The notes under the pieces were generated by a model. That model saw only the letters and a list, made by a program, of their open reading frames with translations, was not told the DNA's origin and searched no databases. From assembly GCA_002256345.1 (NCBI GenBank), contig NKIY01000003.1:372001-436000 (forward strand): 64,000 bases of DNA, given 5' to 3'. A program made the translations under genes and the position numbers. Each line of letters starts with the position of its first letter. Within the stretch, counting starts at the first letter, position 1. This document shows positions 45,160 to 53,654 of the stretch, piece by piece. This DNA comes from Bradyrhizobiaceae bacterium PARB1 (GTDB taxonomy: Bacteria; Pseudomonadota; Alphaproteobacteria; Rhizobiales; Xanthobacteraceae).

Positions 45160-46767
45160 ATGCCCAGAACTGCCGACGCCCCGCTGACGAATTCCACCGA
45201 ATTCACCGTCTCCGAGCTCTCGCAGGCGCTGAAGCGAACCGTGGAAGACGCCTACGGGAATGTGCGCGTGCGCGGCGAGATCACCGGCTTTCGCGGCCCG
45301 CATTCCTCCGGCCACTGCTATTTTTCGCTCAAGGACGAGGGCGCCAAGATCGAGGCGGTGATCTGGAAAGGCGTTCATGGCCGGATGCGGTTCCGCCCGC
45401 AGGAAGGCCTCGAGGTCATCGCCACCGGCAAGCTGACCACCTATCCCGGCTCGTCGAAATACCAGATCGTCATCGAGGCGCTGGAACCCGCTGGCGTCGG
45501 CGCATTGATGGCGCTCATGGAAGAGCGCAAGCGCAAGCTCGGCGCCGAAGGCCTGTTCGACGAAGCGCGGAAACAATTGTTGCCCTGGCTCCCCGAAGTC
45601 ATCGGCGTCGTCACGTCGCCGACCGGCGCCGTCATCCGCGACATCCTGCACCGTCTCAGTGATCGCTTCCCGCGCCATGTGCTGGTGTGGCCCGTCCGGG
45701 TTCAGGGCGAAGGCTCGGCCGAACAGGTCGCGGCGGCGATCCATGGCTTCAACGCGCTGGAAGCTGGCGGCAAGATTCCACGCCCCGATCTCCTTATCGT
45801 TGCCCGCGGCGGCGGTTCGTTGGAAGACCTGTGGTCGTTCAATGAGGAAATCGTGGTGCGCGCAGCGGCGGAGAGCATGATTCCGCTGATATCGGCCATC
45901 GGCCACGAGACTGACATCACCTTGCTCGACTTCGCCTCGGACAAGCGCGCTCCGACACCGACCGCAGCAGCCGAAATGGCCGTCCCGGTGCGCGCGGAGC
46001 TTCTGGTCGAAATCGGCACTTTCGAACGCCGCATGATGCTGTGCTGGCAGCGCGCACAGGAATCCCGTCGCAATGAGCTGCGCGCCGCCGCGCGTGCCTT
46101 GCCCAACGCTGCCGACCTGCTGGCGATACCGCGCCAGCGTCTCGACGGCGCCGGCACGTCGCTGCCGCGCGCGCTCAAAGCCAATACCCATGCACATCAC
46201 CGCCGCTTCGTGCAGGCCGCCTCAGGCCTGACGCTGCGCGTGCTGCGCGCTCAGATCGCTCATGCGACGCAGCGGCAGGCGGTTTGCGGCGAGCGTCTGA
46301 AGCTTTCGGCCCGTGCTCTGCTACGGCAACGCCGGGATCGTTTTGCCAATCTCGAACTGCGCCTCAAGGCCTCGAAATCCGCAAATGCACAGGCGCAGCG
46401 CAATGCGATTGCGAGGGATCGCGAACGCGCCTTGCGCCTCACCGAGCGTGCGCGCCGCGCGCTGACGACGCTGCTGCAGCGCCACAGAGCCCGCATCGAA
46501 GCATCGAACAAACTGCTCGCTGCCTTGTCTTACCGCAGCGTCCTTGCCCGCGGCTTTGCGCTGGTGCGCGACGAGCAGGGCGCAGCGCTGCATGCGGCGG
46601 CGAGCGTCAGCCCCGGTGCGCGGCTGAGCCTCGAATTTGCCGATGGACGCGTGGGGGTCACGGCGAATGGCGACCATCCGATGCCCCAGGGTGCGGCGAA
46701 GCCAGCATCTCCCAAGCCTGCGATGCCGAAACGCAAGGCAAAAATCGATCAGGGCAGTCTGTTCTAG
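45160..46767 (+). CDS. xseA: exodeoxyribonuclease VII large subunit
   Basis: XseA with XseB degrades single-stranded DNA. Seen in 535 residues: an N-terminal OB fold ([26 protein letters not shown]), the catalytic domain with [22 protein letters not shown], the [15 protein letters not shown] motif and [26 protein letters not shown], a long helical region (about 280-450), and a C-terminal segment with [14 protein letters not shown]. The start is ATG 45160. xseB is not in the window. The last 30 residues are Lys/Pro/Ala-rich. Confidence 0.96.
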   Translation: MPRTADAPLTNSTEFTVSELSQALKRTVEDAYGNVRVRGEITGFRGPHSSGHCYFSLKDEGAKIEAVIWKGVHGRMRFRPQEGLEVIATGKLTTYPGSSKYQIVIEALEPAGVGALMALMEERKRKLGAEGLFDEARKQLLPWLPEVIGVVTSPTGAVIRDILHRLSDRFPRHVLVWPVRVQGEGSAEQVAAAIHGFNALEAGGKIPRPDLLIVARGGGSLEDLWSFNEEIVVRAAAESMIPLISAIGHETDITLLDFASDKRAPTPTAAAEMAVPVRAELLVEIGTFERRMMLCWQRAQESRRNELRAAARALPNAADLLAIPRQRLDGAGTSLPRALKANTHAHHRRFVQAASGLTLRVLRAQIAHATQRQAVCGERLKLSARALLRQRRDRFANLELRLKASKSANAQAQRNAIARDRERALRLTERARRALTTLLQRHRARIEASNKLLAALSYRSVLARGFALVRDEQGAALHAAASVSPGARLSLEFADGRVGVTANGDHPMPQGAAKPASPKPAMPKRKAKIDQGSLF

Positions 46768-46861
46768 ACATGTTCGCCCGGCGCTTTCTTTCGCCGGACC
46801 GAGACCCTATTTATGCTACGACCTAGTGAAACAACCGCTCGGACGATCCAGGAGACCAGCC

Positions 46862-47080
46862 GTGCTCAACAAATTCGGGCCATCCGGCCACGGCGAAGCC
46901 AAGCTGCAATATCTCGACGGCGATTTTCGCGTCGTCGCACCCGGCACCTATGTGACCTGCGCCGTTTCCGGCGAACGCATCCCGCTGGATGAGCTGAAAT
47001 ACTGGAGCGTCGATCGGCAGGAAGCCTATGCAACGCATACAGCTGTGCTGAAGCGACATTATCCGGAGCAGGTGAAGTAA
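46862..47080 (+). CDS. DUF2093 domain-containing protein
   Basis: This 72-residue protein has the DUF2093 pattern: F-x-P-S-G-x-G-E-A-K-L-Q-Y-L-D-G-D-F at the start, then G-x-Y-V-x-C-A-V-(S)-G and I-P-L-D-E-L-K-Y-W-S-V-D-R-Q-E-A-Y. The family is small, soluble, restricted to alphaproteobacteria and of unknown function. It sits next to xseA, and I recall the same neighbourhood in related genomes. The GTG at 46862 has GGAG 8 bases upstream. A longer reading from 46637 overlaps xseA and is rejected. Confidence 0.88.
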   Translation: MLNKFGPSGHGEAKLQYLDGDFRVVAPGTYVTCAVSGERIPLDELKYWSVDRQEAYATHTAVLKRHYPEQVK

Positions 47081-47090
47081 GGCTCTCGTA

Positions 47091-47190
47091 GGATGGGTTG
47101 AGGGAAGCGACAACCCATCATTCACAAATTGCGGCAAACTCGGCCGATGGGTTTTCGCTCCGGCGCTTCGCGCCTGCGCTCAACCCATCC
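47091..47190. repeat. 'ggatgggttgag' inverted repeat
   Basis: GGATGGGTTGAG (47091-47102) and CTCAACCCATCC (47179-47190) are perfect 12-bp complements enclosing two further partial copies (caacccatc near 47111, gatgggtt near 47147). It fills the gap between the convergent DUF2093 and lpxK genes. Short relatives occur at 17361 and 40115. Confidence 0.75.
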
Positions 47191-47196
47191 GACGCT

Positions 47197-48204
47197 TCAG
47201 CGCCTGATCACTGCTCTTGCACGATTGAGACCTTCGCGGACGAAACCGCGCAGGCCCTCTTTGTCCTCGACATCGAGCGCGACCGAAAAGGCAACGATCC
47301 CTGCCGCCGCCGACATGCCGCGCAGCTTCACCAGATCCTTCTCAGTCGTCACCAGCGTCAGCCCTTGGCCGCGCGCCTGCGCGCCCAGCGCCTCCAGCTC
47401 GGCAGGCGTGTATGGATGATGATCGGGGAACGCCTTCTCCACTGCGACATCCACACCCGCATTTTGCAGGGTGCGAAAGAAGCGGCCGGGATCCCCGATC
47501 CCCGCGAAGGCCAACACGCGCTTGCCTTGCAACGCCTGCGTTGATGCTGCATCCGGCTTCAACCGCGCCGTGAACACCTTCCCGCCGCGGCCATGCACCA
47601 TCGCGGCGACACCCGTGGCTGCCACGCCGTCACCGATCACGACGAGACCGTCCGTGCGAGCGATCTGGCGATCCAACGGCGCACGCAGCGGACCGGCGGG
47701 GAAGATTCGGCCGTTACCGAGGCCGCGATTACCGTCGATGACGATCAGCGACAGATCCTTCGCGAGCGCCGGGTTCTGAAAACCATCATCCATCACGATC
47801 ACACTAGCGCCGGTGGAGCGCGCCAGCGCAGCGCCGTTCACCCGATCGCGCGCGATTACGACTGTGACGTCACGCGCCATCATCAGGGGTTCGTCGCCGA
47901 CATCAGCGGCAGCGTGGCGACTCGGGTCGACTTTCACCGGCCCGCGTAGCTTCCCGCCATGACCGCGGCTGAGCACCACCGGCGTCTCGCCAAGTTCGCG
48001 GAGCAATTTGACCAGAGCCAATGTCGTCGGCGTCTTGCCGGCGCCCCCGGTGTGATAGTTACCGACGCAAATTACGGGAATGCCGGCCACCGTCCCCTGC
48101 TGCATCATGCGCGAGGCGGTGATTTCGCCATAGACGGCGCCGAGCGGCATCAGCAGGCGCGACAGCAGGCTGTTTCGCTGCTGCCAGAACGCCGGCTCAC
48201 GCAT
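47197..48204 (-). CDS. lpxK: tetraacyldisaccharide 4'-kinase
   Basis: LpxK phosphorylates lipid A disaccharide at the 4' position at the inner membrane. Seen in 335 residues: an N-terminal amphipathic helix (MREPAFWQQR...), Walker A HTGGAGKT (51-58), VVLSRGHGGKLRGPV, DEPLMMAR, VIVMDDGFQNPAL (catalytic Asp region) and LVTTEKDLVKL near the end. ATG 48204 overlaps the waaA stop by 8 bp. Some relatives make lipid A with a diaminoglucose backbone but still need LpxK. It is the last gene of the envelope operon. Confidence 0.95.
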   Translation of the reverse strand: MREPAFWQQRNSLLSRLLMPLGAVYGEITASRMMQQGTVAGIPVICVGNYHTGGAGKTPTTLALVKLLRELGETPVVLSRGHGGKLRGPVKVDPSRHAAADVGDEPLMMARDVTVVIARDRVNGAALARSTGASVIVMDDGFQNPALAKDLSLIVIDGNRGLGNGRIFPAGPLRAPLDRQIARTDGLVVIGDGVAATGVAAMVHGRGGKVFTARLKPDAASTQALQGKRVLAFAGIGDPGRFFRTLQNAGVDVAVEKAFPDHHPYTPAELEALGAQARGQGLTLVTTEKDLVKLRGMSAAAGIVAFSVALDVEDKEGLRGFVREGLNRARAVIRR

Positions 48205-49501
48205 AATGGCCACCCATCTCGAAACGAAGCTGCATGAGATAGGGTTCGAGCGCATAGAGCGTACGATCGAGCGCTCCGCCAAGACGCGTAACGACCTGTC
48301 TCGCGGCGTCGATGGCCGCATCGCGCGCCGCGACATCGCCAAGCATCTGGCCGAGTTGCTTGACGAGCTGCTCGGACGAATTCGCTTGCCGCGCGCCGCC
48401 GGCACGATCGAGCGCGTCATAGACATCGGTGAAATTGAACACATGCGGCCCGTGCACGATGGATGCACCGAGTTTCGCCGGTTCGATGGGATTCTGCCCG
48501 CCATGCGGCACCAGCGAACCGCCCATGAAGACCACGGGCGTGAGACGATAGAACACACCGAGCTCGCCCATCGTGTCGGCGACATAGATATCGGTATTCG
48601 CGCCAGGCAATTCCTCGCGCGACCGACGCGTCACACGAGTGCCGCTCGCCGCAATCATGTCTGCAATGGCTTCGCCGCGATGCGCATGGCGCGGCACGAT
48701 TACTGTGAGCAGAGCCGGGAAGAAATTCGCCAGCACCTTGTGCGTTTCAAGGATGATTTCCTCTTCGCCGGGATGCGTCGACGACGCAACGACGATCGGG
48801 CGCCCGCGCGTTGCCGCTTTCAGGGCCCCGAGCTTGGCGGCATCGCCAGGTGGCGCCTGGACGTCGAATTTCAGATTGCCGGTGACGAGCACACTGCGGG
48901 CGCCCAGCGCGCCGAAGCGTTCGGCGTCGGTGTCGGACTGCGCGAGACAAATCTCGAAACGGCTGAGCAGGGCCGCGATGGTCTTCGACATCTTCTGCCA
49001 GCGAGGGAACGAGCGTTGCGACATCCGCGCATTGATCAGCGCCATGGGCAAACGCCGTTTCGCAGCCGACAGGATCAGATTCGGCCAGAGATCGCTCTCG
49101 ATGAACAGCGCCAGCGACGGATGCCAGTGGTCGAGGAAACGTGCGACATAGCGCGGTGAGTCGTAGGGAATGTATTGATGGATGATATCCGGCGGGAAGC
49201 GCTTGGCGATGATGGCTGCCGAGGTCACGGTCCCCGATGTCAGAAGGATGCGCATCTTCGAGGCGCGCAGGCGTTCGATCAATGCAGCCGCAGCCAGCAC
49301 TTCGCCGACGCTCGCACCATGCACCCAGACCAGCGGCCCCGATGGCCGCTCGATCGCCGAGATGCCGCGGCGTTCGTCGATCCGCCCGGGATCTTCCTTG
49401 CCATTTCGCAGACGCCGCTTGATCAGCAGCGGCACCACCGGCGTCAATGACGCGGAGATACTGCGATAGGCCCGCAGCGTCATCGGCAGCGCTTCAGCCA
49501 T
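48197..49501 (-). CDS. waaA: 3-deoxy-D-manno-octulosonic acid (Kdo) transferase
   Basis: WaaA adds Kdo to the lipid A precursor. Seen in 434 residues: a membrane-anchoring N-terminus, WVHGASVGEVLAA (the acceptor-side signature with catalytic Glu), LLTSGTVTSA, IPYDSPRYVARFLDHW, LFIESDLWPNLI, and the C-terminal CMP-Kdo-binding part with VVASSTHPGEEEIILE, VVFMGGSLVPHGGQNPIEPA. ATG 49501 (MAEALPMTLRAYRS) overlaps the upstream stop by 8 bp; an upstream in-frame start at 49534 is less likely. It is followed at once by lpxK. Confidence 0.95.
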   Translation of the reverse strand: MAEALPMTLRAYRSISASLTPVVPLLIKRRLRNGKEDPGRIDERRGISAIERPSGPLVWVHGASVGEVLAAAALIERLRASKMRILLTSGTVTSAAIIAKRFPPDIIHQYIPYDSPRYVARFLDHWHPSLALFIESDLWPNLILSAAKRRLPMALINARMSQRSFPRWQKMSKTIAALLSRFEICLAQSDTDAERFGALGARSVLVTGNLKFDVQAPPGDAAKLGALKAATRGRPIVVASSTHPGEEEIILETHKVLANFFPALLTVIVPRHAHRGEAIADMIAASGTRVTRRSREELPGANTDIYVADTMGELGVFYRLTPVVFMGGSLVPHGGQNPIEPAKLGASIVHGPHVFNFTDVYDALDRAGGARQANSSEQLVKQLGQMLGDVAARDAAIDAARQVVTRLGGALDRTLYALEPYLMQLRFEMGGHYA

Positions 49502-50207
49502 GACGATTGCCTTCCGGCCGGCCGACAGCTTCATAGGCGCGGCGGGTGGCCTCGTTCAGCGTCGCCTCCAGCTGCAGGCGCAACTCTTCCATGACGGCAC
49601 CGTCGGCATCGGCCGGCACTTGGATCGGCTCGCCGCCGACCAGTACGCCGCGGCCGAACGGCAGATTGATGGTCGTATGGTCCCAGTTGTTGAGCTGCCA
49701 GAATCGGCTGGTGGCCATGGCGAACGGCATGATCGGCCGCCCGCTCTCGCGCGCCAGCATGATGATGCCGAGGCCGGCAATGCGCGAGCGCTTCGGCACA
49801 TCGGCCGTGAGCGCCATGTTGACGCCGCTCTCCAGCACACGCACCATTTCCTTGAAGGCGCCGACGCCGCCCTTGCGATGGAACGCGCCGCCATGATCGC
49901 CCGAGCCGCGCACGGTGGCGATGCCGAGTCGCTCAGCCGCCAACGCGTTAAACTCGCCGTCGCGATGCTTCGAGATCAGGACCGCGCCACGATAGTTCTT
50001 CTGCTTGATGAACGGCGTCATCAGATGCTGGCCATGCCAGAAAGCGAGGATGACCGGCATCTCCGGCTCGACGATGTCATAGACATCGACAGGATCGAAG
50101 GTGAACTTGTTGGTCTTCCACACAAGGCGCAAAAATTCGGCCGCGAGAAATCCCGCGGCGCGTTGCACCCAGCTGCTGCGCAGCGTGTTTCGCAGCAGAC
50201 GTATCAA
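49494..50207 (-). CDS. DUF374 lysophospholipid-acyltransferase-like protein
   Basis: This is a 237-residue LPLAT-superfamily protein of the DUF374 type. Seen: an N-terminal hydrophobic helix, VILAFWHGQHLMTPFI (the DUF374 H-box region), RDGEFNALAAERLGIATVRGSG, GGVGAFKEMVRVLESGVNMALTADVPKRS, and GRPIMPFAMATSRFW. It probably transfers an acyl chain to a lipid in the inner membrane. Sitting next to waaA and lpxK suggests a lipid A or related target. The start is TTG 50207, overlapping the DUF4170 stop (TTGA); I see no better ATG. Confidence 0.87.
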   Translation of the reverse strand: MIRLLRNTLRSSWVQRAAGFLAAEFLRLVWKTNKFTFDPVDVYDIVEPEMPVILAFWHGQHLMTPFIKQKNYRGAVLISKHRDGEFNALAAERLGIATVRGSGDHGGAFHRKGGVGAFKEMVRVLESGVNMALTADVPKRSRIAGLGIIMLARESGRPIMPFAMATSRFWQLNNWDHTTINLPFGRGVLVGGEPIQVPADADGAVMEELRLQLEATLNEATRRAYEAVGRPEGNRHG

Positions 50208-50449
50208 GTGGTGGGCTTTGCGTCCTGGCCCGGATCGAGCAGCCGGTGAAGATGGACGATGAAATAACGCGTCTGCGCGCTATCGACCGTGGACTGCGCC
50301 TTGGCGCGCCAGGCGGCCAGTGCCGATGCATAATTAGGATACACACCGACGATATCGACCTTGTCGAGGTCCTTGAAGGTGACGCCCTCAAGATCGGTCA
50401 GTTCGCCGCCGATGACGAGATGAAGCAGTTGCTGTTGTGTATCCGACAT
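50204..50449 (-). CDS. DUF4170 domain-containing protein
   Basis: This 81-residue soluble protein has the DUF4170 pattern: LLHLVIGGELTDLEGVTFKDL, VDIVGVYPNYASALAAWRAKAQ, TRYFIVHLHRLLDP. The family is small, alphaproteobacterial and of unknown role. The V-G-V-Y-P-N-Y-x-x-A-x-x-A-W-R-x-K-A-Q and FIVHLHRLL segments are its most conserved parts. The gene is coupled by a 4-bp overlap to the DUF374 acyltransferase gene and lies in the pmbA-cysQ-to-lpxK operon, so an envelope link is likely. Confidence 0.88.
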   Translation of the reverse strand: MSDTQQQLLHLVIGGELTDLEGVTFKDLDKVDIVGVYPNYASALAAWRAKAQSTVDSAQTRYFIVHLHRLLDPGQDAKPTT

Positions 50450-50508
50450 AGGTTCTTCCTGCAGCGGCCGGCTGCGATCAGTTTTGCAGAAAAGGATGGT
50501 GCGGCTGG

Positions 50509-51312
50509 CTACGCCCGGTTGGTCCGGAACTGCTCAACGATATGGGCATGACGATCGGCCCCCGCTGCTACCAGCAACCCGTGCGTGACTTCCCGGCGAT
50601 TGTACCGAATGGGATCGCCCGAAAGCTCGCTCATCCTACCATTCGCTTCATGCACGATCAAATCCGCAGCCGCCAGATCCCAGTCCCGGCTCTGCCCGCC
50701 GGCAAAGGCGGCATCCAGCCGGCCATTGGCGATCCAGCACAACCGCAGCGCCAGCGAACCGATCCGCGGATGCAACTCCAGGTCTCTCCGTGGATGGGTC
50801 AGGCGCTCCACCAGCGGTTTCGGCCCGGCCACGCGGGCAAAATCGAGATCGGTGCCCGAGGTGGCCTGGACGGGCCGGCCGTTGCAGGTGGTGCCCTGCC
50901 CGCGCAAGGCCAGAAAAAATTCATCTGTGGACGGCGCATAGACCGCTGCCATCACAGGGCGATGGTCCTCGACCAGTGCGACACAAACGCACCAGTCCTC
51001 GCGGCCGGCGAGATAGCTGCGGGTGCCGTCGATGGGATCGATAATCCAGGTCAGCCGCTTGCCGAGGCGGGCGTCGTCATCGGCGCTTTCCTCCGACAGC
51101 CAGCCATAATCCGGGGTGGCGCTGCGCAGACGTTTCTCGATCAGGTCGTTGAGCGCGATATCGGCTTCAGAGACCGGCGACGATTCGCCCTTGATCCATT
51201 TGCGCAGCTCGGTGCGGAACATTGCAAGGCCGAGTGCGCCGGCCTCGCGAACGGTCTGCTCCATCAGCGCGAAGTCGTGCGCCTGCTGTCCGGATGTATC
51301 AGCGTCCGGCAA
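50509..51312 (-). CDS. cysQ: 3'(2'),5'-bisphosphate nucleotidase / inositol monophosphatase family
   Basis: This is a 267-residue metal-dependent phosphatase of the IMPase fold. Seen: metal-binding WLSEES (70-75), D-P-I-D-G-T at 92-97, and the final S-R-D-W-D-L-A-A-A-D motif near residue 218. The P-V-S-E-A-D-I-A-L-N start and W-L-S-E-E-S fit CysQ, which removes 3'-phosphoadenosine 5'-phosphate, but IMPases share most of these. The start is TTG 51312, with a strong GAGGGG ribosome site 7 bases before it; ATG 51264 is the alternative. It overlaps the pmbA end by 14 bp. Confidence 0.85.
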   Translation of the reverse strand: MPDADTSGQQAHDFALMEQTVREAGALGLAMFRTELRKWIKGESSPVSEADIALNDLIEKRLRSATPDYGWLSEESADDDARLGKRLTWIIDPIDGTRSYLAGREDWCVCVALVEDHRPVMAAVYAPSTDEFFLALRGQGTTCNGRPVQATSGTDLDFARVAGPKPLVERLTHPRRDLELHPRIGSLALRLCWIANGRLDAAFAGGQSRDWDLAAADLIVHEANGRMSELSGDPIRYNRREVTHGLLVAAGADRHAHIVEQFRTNRA

Positions 51313-52690
51313 TCGTCAACCCCTCGACGCGCACCGTCGGCGCGTTGACACCGTATTTGAAACTGAGATCGTTGGCCGGGGTCAGCGACTTGAACATCTC
51401 GAACAGATGGCCGGCGATGGTGATCTCGCTCACTGCATAAGTGAGCTTGCCATTCTCGATCCAGAAGCCGCCTGCCCCGCGGCTGTAATCGCCGGTAACG
51501 CCGTTGACGCCAGAGCCGATAAGGTCGGTGACGTAGAAACCTTCCTTGATATCGGCAATGAGATCCTCAGGCGACAGGTCACCCGCTTCCATATGCAGAT
51601 TGTAGGCGCCCGGCGATGGCGAGGACGACACCCCGCGATGGGCGTGCCCGGTCGTCTGCAGCCCGAGCTCGCGCGCGGTGGCGCAATCGAGCAGCCAGGT
51701 GGTGAGCACGCCTTCGTCGATGATGGCACGCTTCACGGTCGCAACGCCCTCGGCATCGAAGCTCTGCGACCGGAGGCCGCGCACGCGCAGGGGATCGTCG
51801 ATGATGATGATATTGCTGCCGAACAGCTGTTTGCCGAGACTGTCCTTCAAGAAGGTCGTCTTGCGCGCCACCGACGCGCCGTTGGCCGCGCCGATCACGT
51901 GGCCAACCAGCGAATTCGACACGCGCGGATCGTACACCACCGGCACCTTGCAGGTCGCGACCTTGCGCGGATTGGCCCGCGCCACCGTGCGCTCGCCGGC
52001 GAGCTTGCCGACTGCGGCAGGCGAAGCAAGATCGGATGCGTGCAGAGCCGAGGAAAAATCGTAGTCACGCTCCATCTTGGTGCCGTCGCCGACGATGGCG
52101 GTCATCGACACGCCGTGGCTGGAGCGCAGATAGGATCCATGGAAGCCGGTGGACGTCACCAGCACCATGCCGCCGATGCCAGTCGATGCCGAAGCGCCGC
52201 CGGACTTGGTGACGCCCTTCACCGCAAGCGCCGCCGCTTCCGCTTCGATCGCGCGACGTTCCAGCTCGCCAACCGATGGCACGACAGGATCGAGCACATC
52301 GAGATTGGGGAACGTCTTGGCCAGCAGATCGGGATCGGCAAGGCCGACATATTTGTCATCGGGCGCCACACGCGCCATCGCCACCGCGCGCTCGGCGAGC
52401 GCAGCGGCATTGTCCCCGGACATGTCATTGGTGGAGATCACCGCCTGGCGCTGGCCGACAAAGACGCGAAGACCGACATCGTCGCCCTCGGAACGCTCTG
52501 AAGCTTCCACCTTGCCGTCACGCACCTCGACGCCGTGGGAGACGCCGCGCACCGCGACCGCATCGGCCGCATCCGCGCCTGCGCGCTTCGCCGCCTCGAC
52601 GAGACGCTGCGCCAGATTGGATAATGCGGATTGATCGAGCAGGTCGGAATTGTCGGATCGGATGGACGATGCGTTTGGTGAAGAGATCAC
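51299..52690 (-). CDS. pmbA: TldD/PmbA family metallopeptidase component
   Basis: PmbA (TldE) with TldD forms a zinc peptidase that trims small peptides and matures some ribosomally made antibiotics. Seen in about 463 residues: an N-terminal domain with AVRGVSHGVEVRDGKVEASERSE, GLRVFVGQRQAVISTND, and a C-terminal domain with VVYDPRVSNSLVGHVIGAANG and SRGAGGFWIENGKLTYAVSE. The zinc motif H-x-x-x-H belongs to TldD and is absent here, as expected. No ATG lies near the start. GTG 52690 is preferred (AGGGA 8 bases upstream); TTG 52696 is possible. It heads the envelope operon. Confidence 0.92.
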   Translation of the reverse strand: MISSPNASSIRSDNSDLLDQSALSNLAQRLVEAAKRAGADAADAVAVRGVSHGVEVRDGKVEASERSEGDDVGLRVFVGQRQAVISTNDMSGDNAAALAERAVAMARVAPDDKYVGLADPDLLAKTFPNLDVLDPVVPSVGELERRAIEAEAAALAVKGVTKSGGASASTGIGGMVLVTSTGFHGSYLRSSHGVSMTAIVGDGTKMERDYDFSSALHASDLASPAAVGKLAGERTVARANPRKVATCKVPVVYDPRVSNSLVGHVIGAANGASVARKTTFLKDSLGKQLFGSNIIIIDDPLRVRGLRSQSFDAEGVATVKRAIIDEGVLTTWLLDCATARELGLQTTGHAHRGVSSSPSPGAYNLHMEAGDLSPEDLIADIKEGFYVTDLIGSGVNGVTGDYSRGAGGFWIENGKLTYAVSEITIAGHLFEMFKSLTPANDLSFKYGVNAPTVRVEGLTIAGR

Positions 52691-52964
52691 GAACAAAATC
52701 CCTGAATTTGAACCGGTCTGGGCGGCTGCGGCGGAGCTCTACAAATGTGCCCGTTTTGCAGGGATTTCAAGCATTTGCCGCGCCGGTTGGGTCGAATTTT
52801 CGCCCCCATGGCAAGAACTCGTCAAGCATCCTGGTTTGGCTTTCGTCAAGCATGCGCGCCGGGTCGGATTCTCTTAACCAGCCTTTTTAAGCAGATTCGG
52901 CGCGGCCTCTGGCAAGCTCCTCGCATCGACCGGAAGCATAATTCCGGCGGGGAGATAAAGAGCC

Positions 52965-53495
52965 GTGGGGCATCAAACAGCAATCGGGGCTTCGGCCCCA
53001 TCGACCCTGGGATCGAGCGGCGCAGTGCGGCTCGATCCCCATTCACTACCGCTTCGCTTCGAAGCGCATGACAACCGTGCCGACGGCAGCGTCCGGCGCG
53101 TCGAACTACATCGCGAGCGTGTCGTCCTGCATCGTGCCGTCCGCGGCATGCGCATGGCGATCAATGTGCGCGTCAGCGATTTCATGGGCATCGCGCTACG
53201 CGGGCTCGATGACGGCAAGATGCTGGTGCTGAAGCATCGCGACCCGTCATTGTCGATCCCGCTACTCGTGAGTTCGGACATCGAGGAGATCGAGATGGCA
53301 TGGCCGATGTGGAGCGAAATCTTCGCGCTTCCGCAATTGCCGGAAGAGAAGGCGGCCGAACCGGCGCAACGCCGCCGTCGTCGCAATGCCATTCGCGAAC
53401 GCCGCCCGAAATTCCTGATGCGCCGCCGGGTCGGCGCATTGCTCAGCGCGCCCAGCAGCTACAAGGGCGAGCGCGAGATTATCGCGCGGAATTGA
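52965..53495 (+). CDS. DUF6101-like protein of unknown function
   Basis: This is a 176-residue soluble protein. Seen: a Ser/Ala-rich start, a central region of alternating strands (RVELHRERVVLHRAVRGMRM, NVRVSDFMGIALRGLDDGKMLVLKHRDPSLSIPLLVSSD) and a basic tail with RRRRRNAIRERRPKF. I recall this as a family (DUF6101) common in Bradyrhizobium and allies. It is not a PilZ match because the R-x-x-x-R and D/N-x-S-x-x-G motifs are missing. The start is GTG 52965, with GGGGAG about 13 bases upstream, which is long; the start is uncertain. It is divergent from pmbA across 274 bp where I see no other gene. Confidence 0.72.
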   Translation: MGHQTAIGASAPSTLGSSGAVRLDPHSLPLRFEAHDNRADGSVRRVELHRERVVLHRAVRGMRMAINVRVSDFMGIALRGLDDGKMLVLKHRDPSLSIPLLVSSDIEEIEMAWPMWSEIFALPQLPEEKAAEPAQRRRRRNAIRERRPKFLMRRRVGALLSAPSSYKGEREIIARN

Positions 53496-53508
53496 GAAAC
53501 TCTCGATC

Positions 53509-53640
53509 GTGTCCCGGAGGCGATGCAGCACGCCGGCTTCGGTGTGATGCGTCGCAGAGCCGGGACCGTATCAAACTCGGAGCTTTGAGCGGTCCCGGCT
53601 CTGCGGAGCAGCGCTGCGCGCTGCACCGCGTCCGGGACAC
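53509..53640. repeat. nested-palindrome repeat, copy 1
   Basis: The outer ends GTGTCCCGGA (53509-53518) and TCCGGGACAC (53631-53640) are perfect complements. The inner arms GAGCCGGGACCGT (53557-53569) and GCGGTCCCGGCTC (53589-53601) pair with one mismatch. The same plan with matching sequence is at 63256-63381. It lies between the DUF6101-like gene and the convergent FAD dehydrogenase gene. Confidence 0.9.
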
Positions 53641-53654
53641 GCGACCAAACACAT

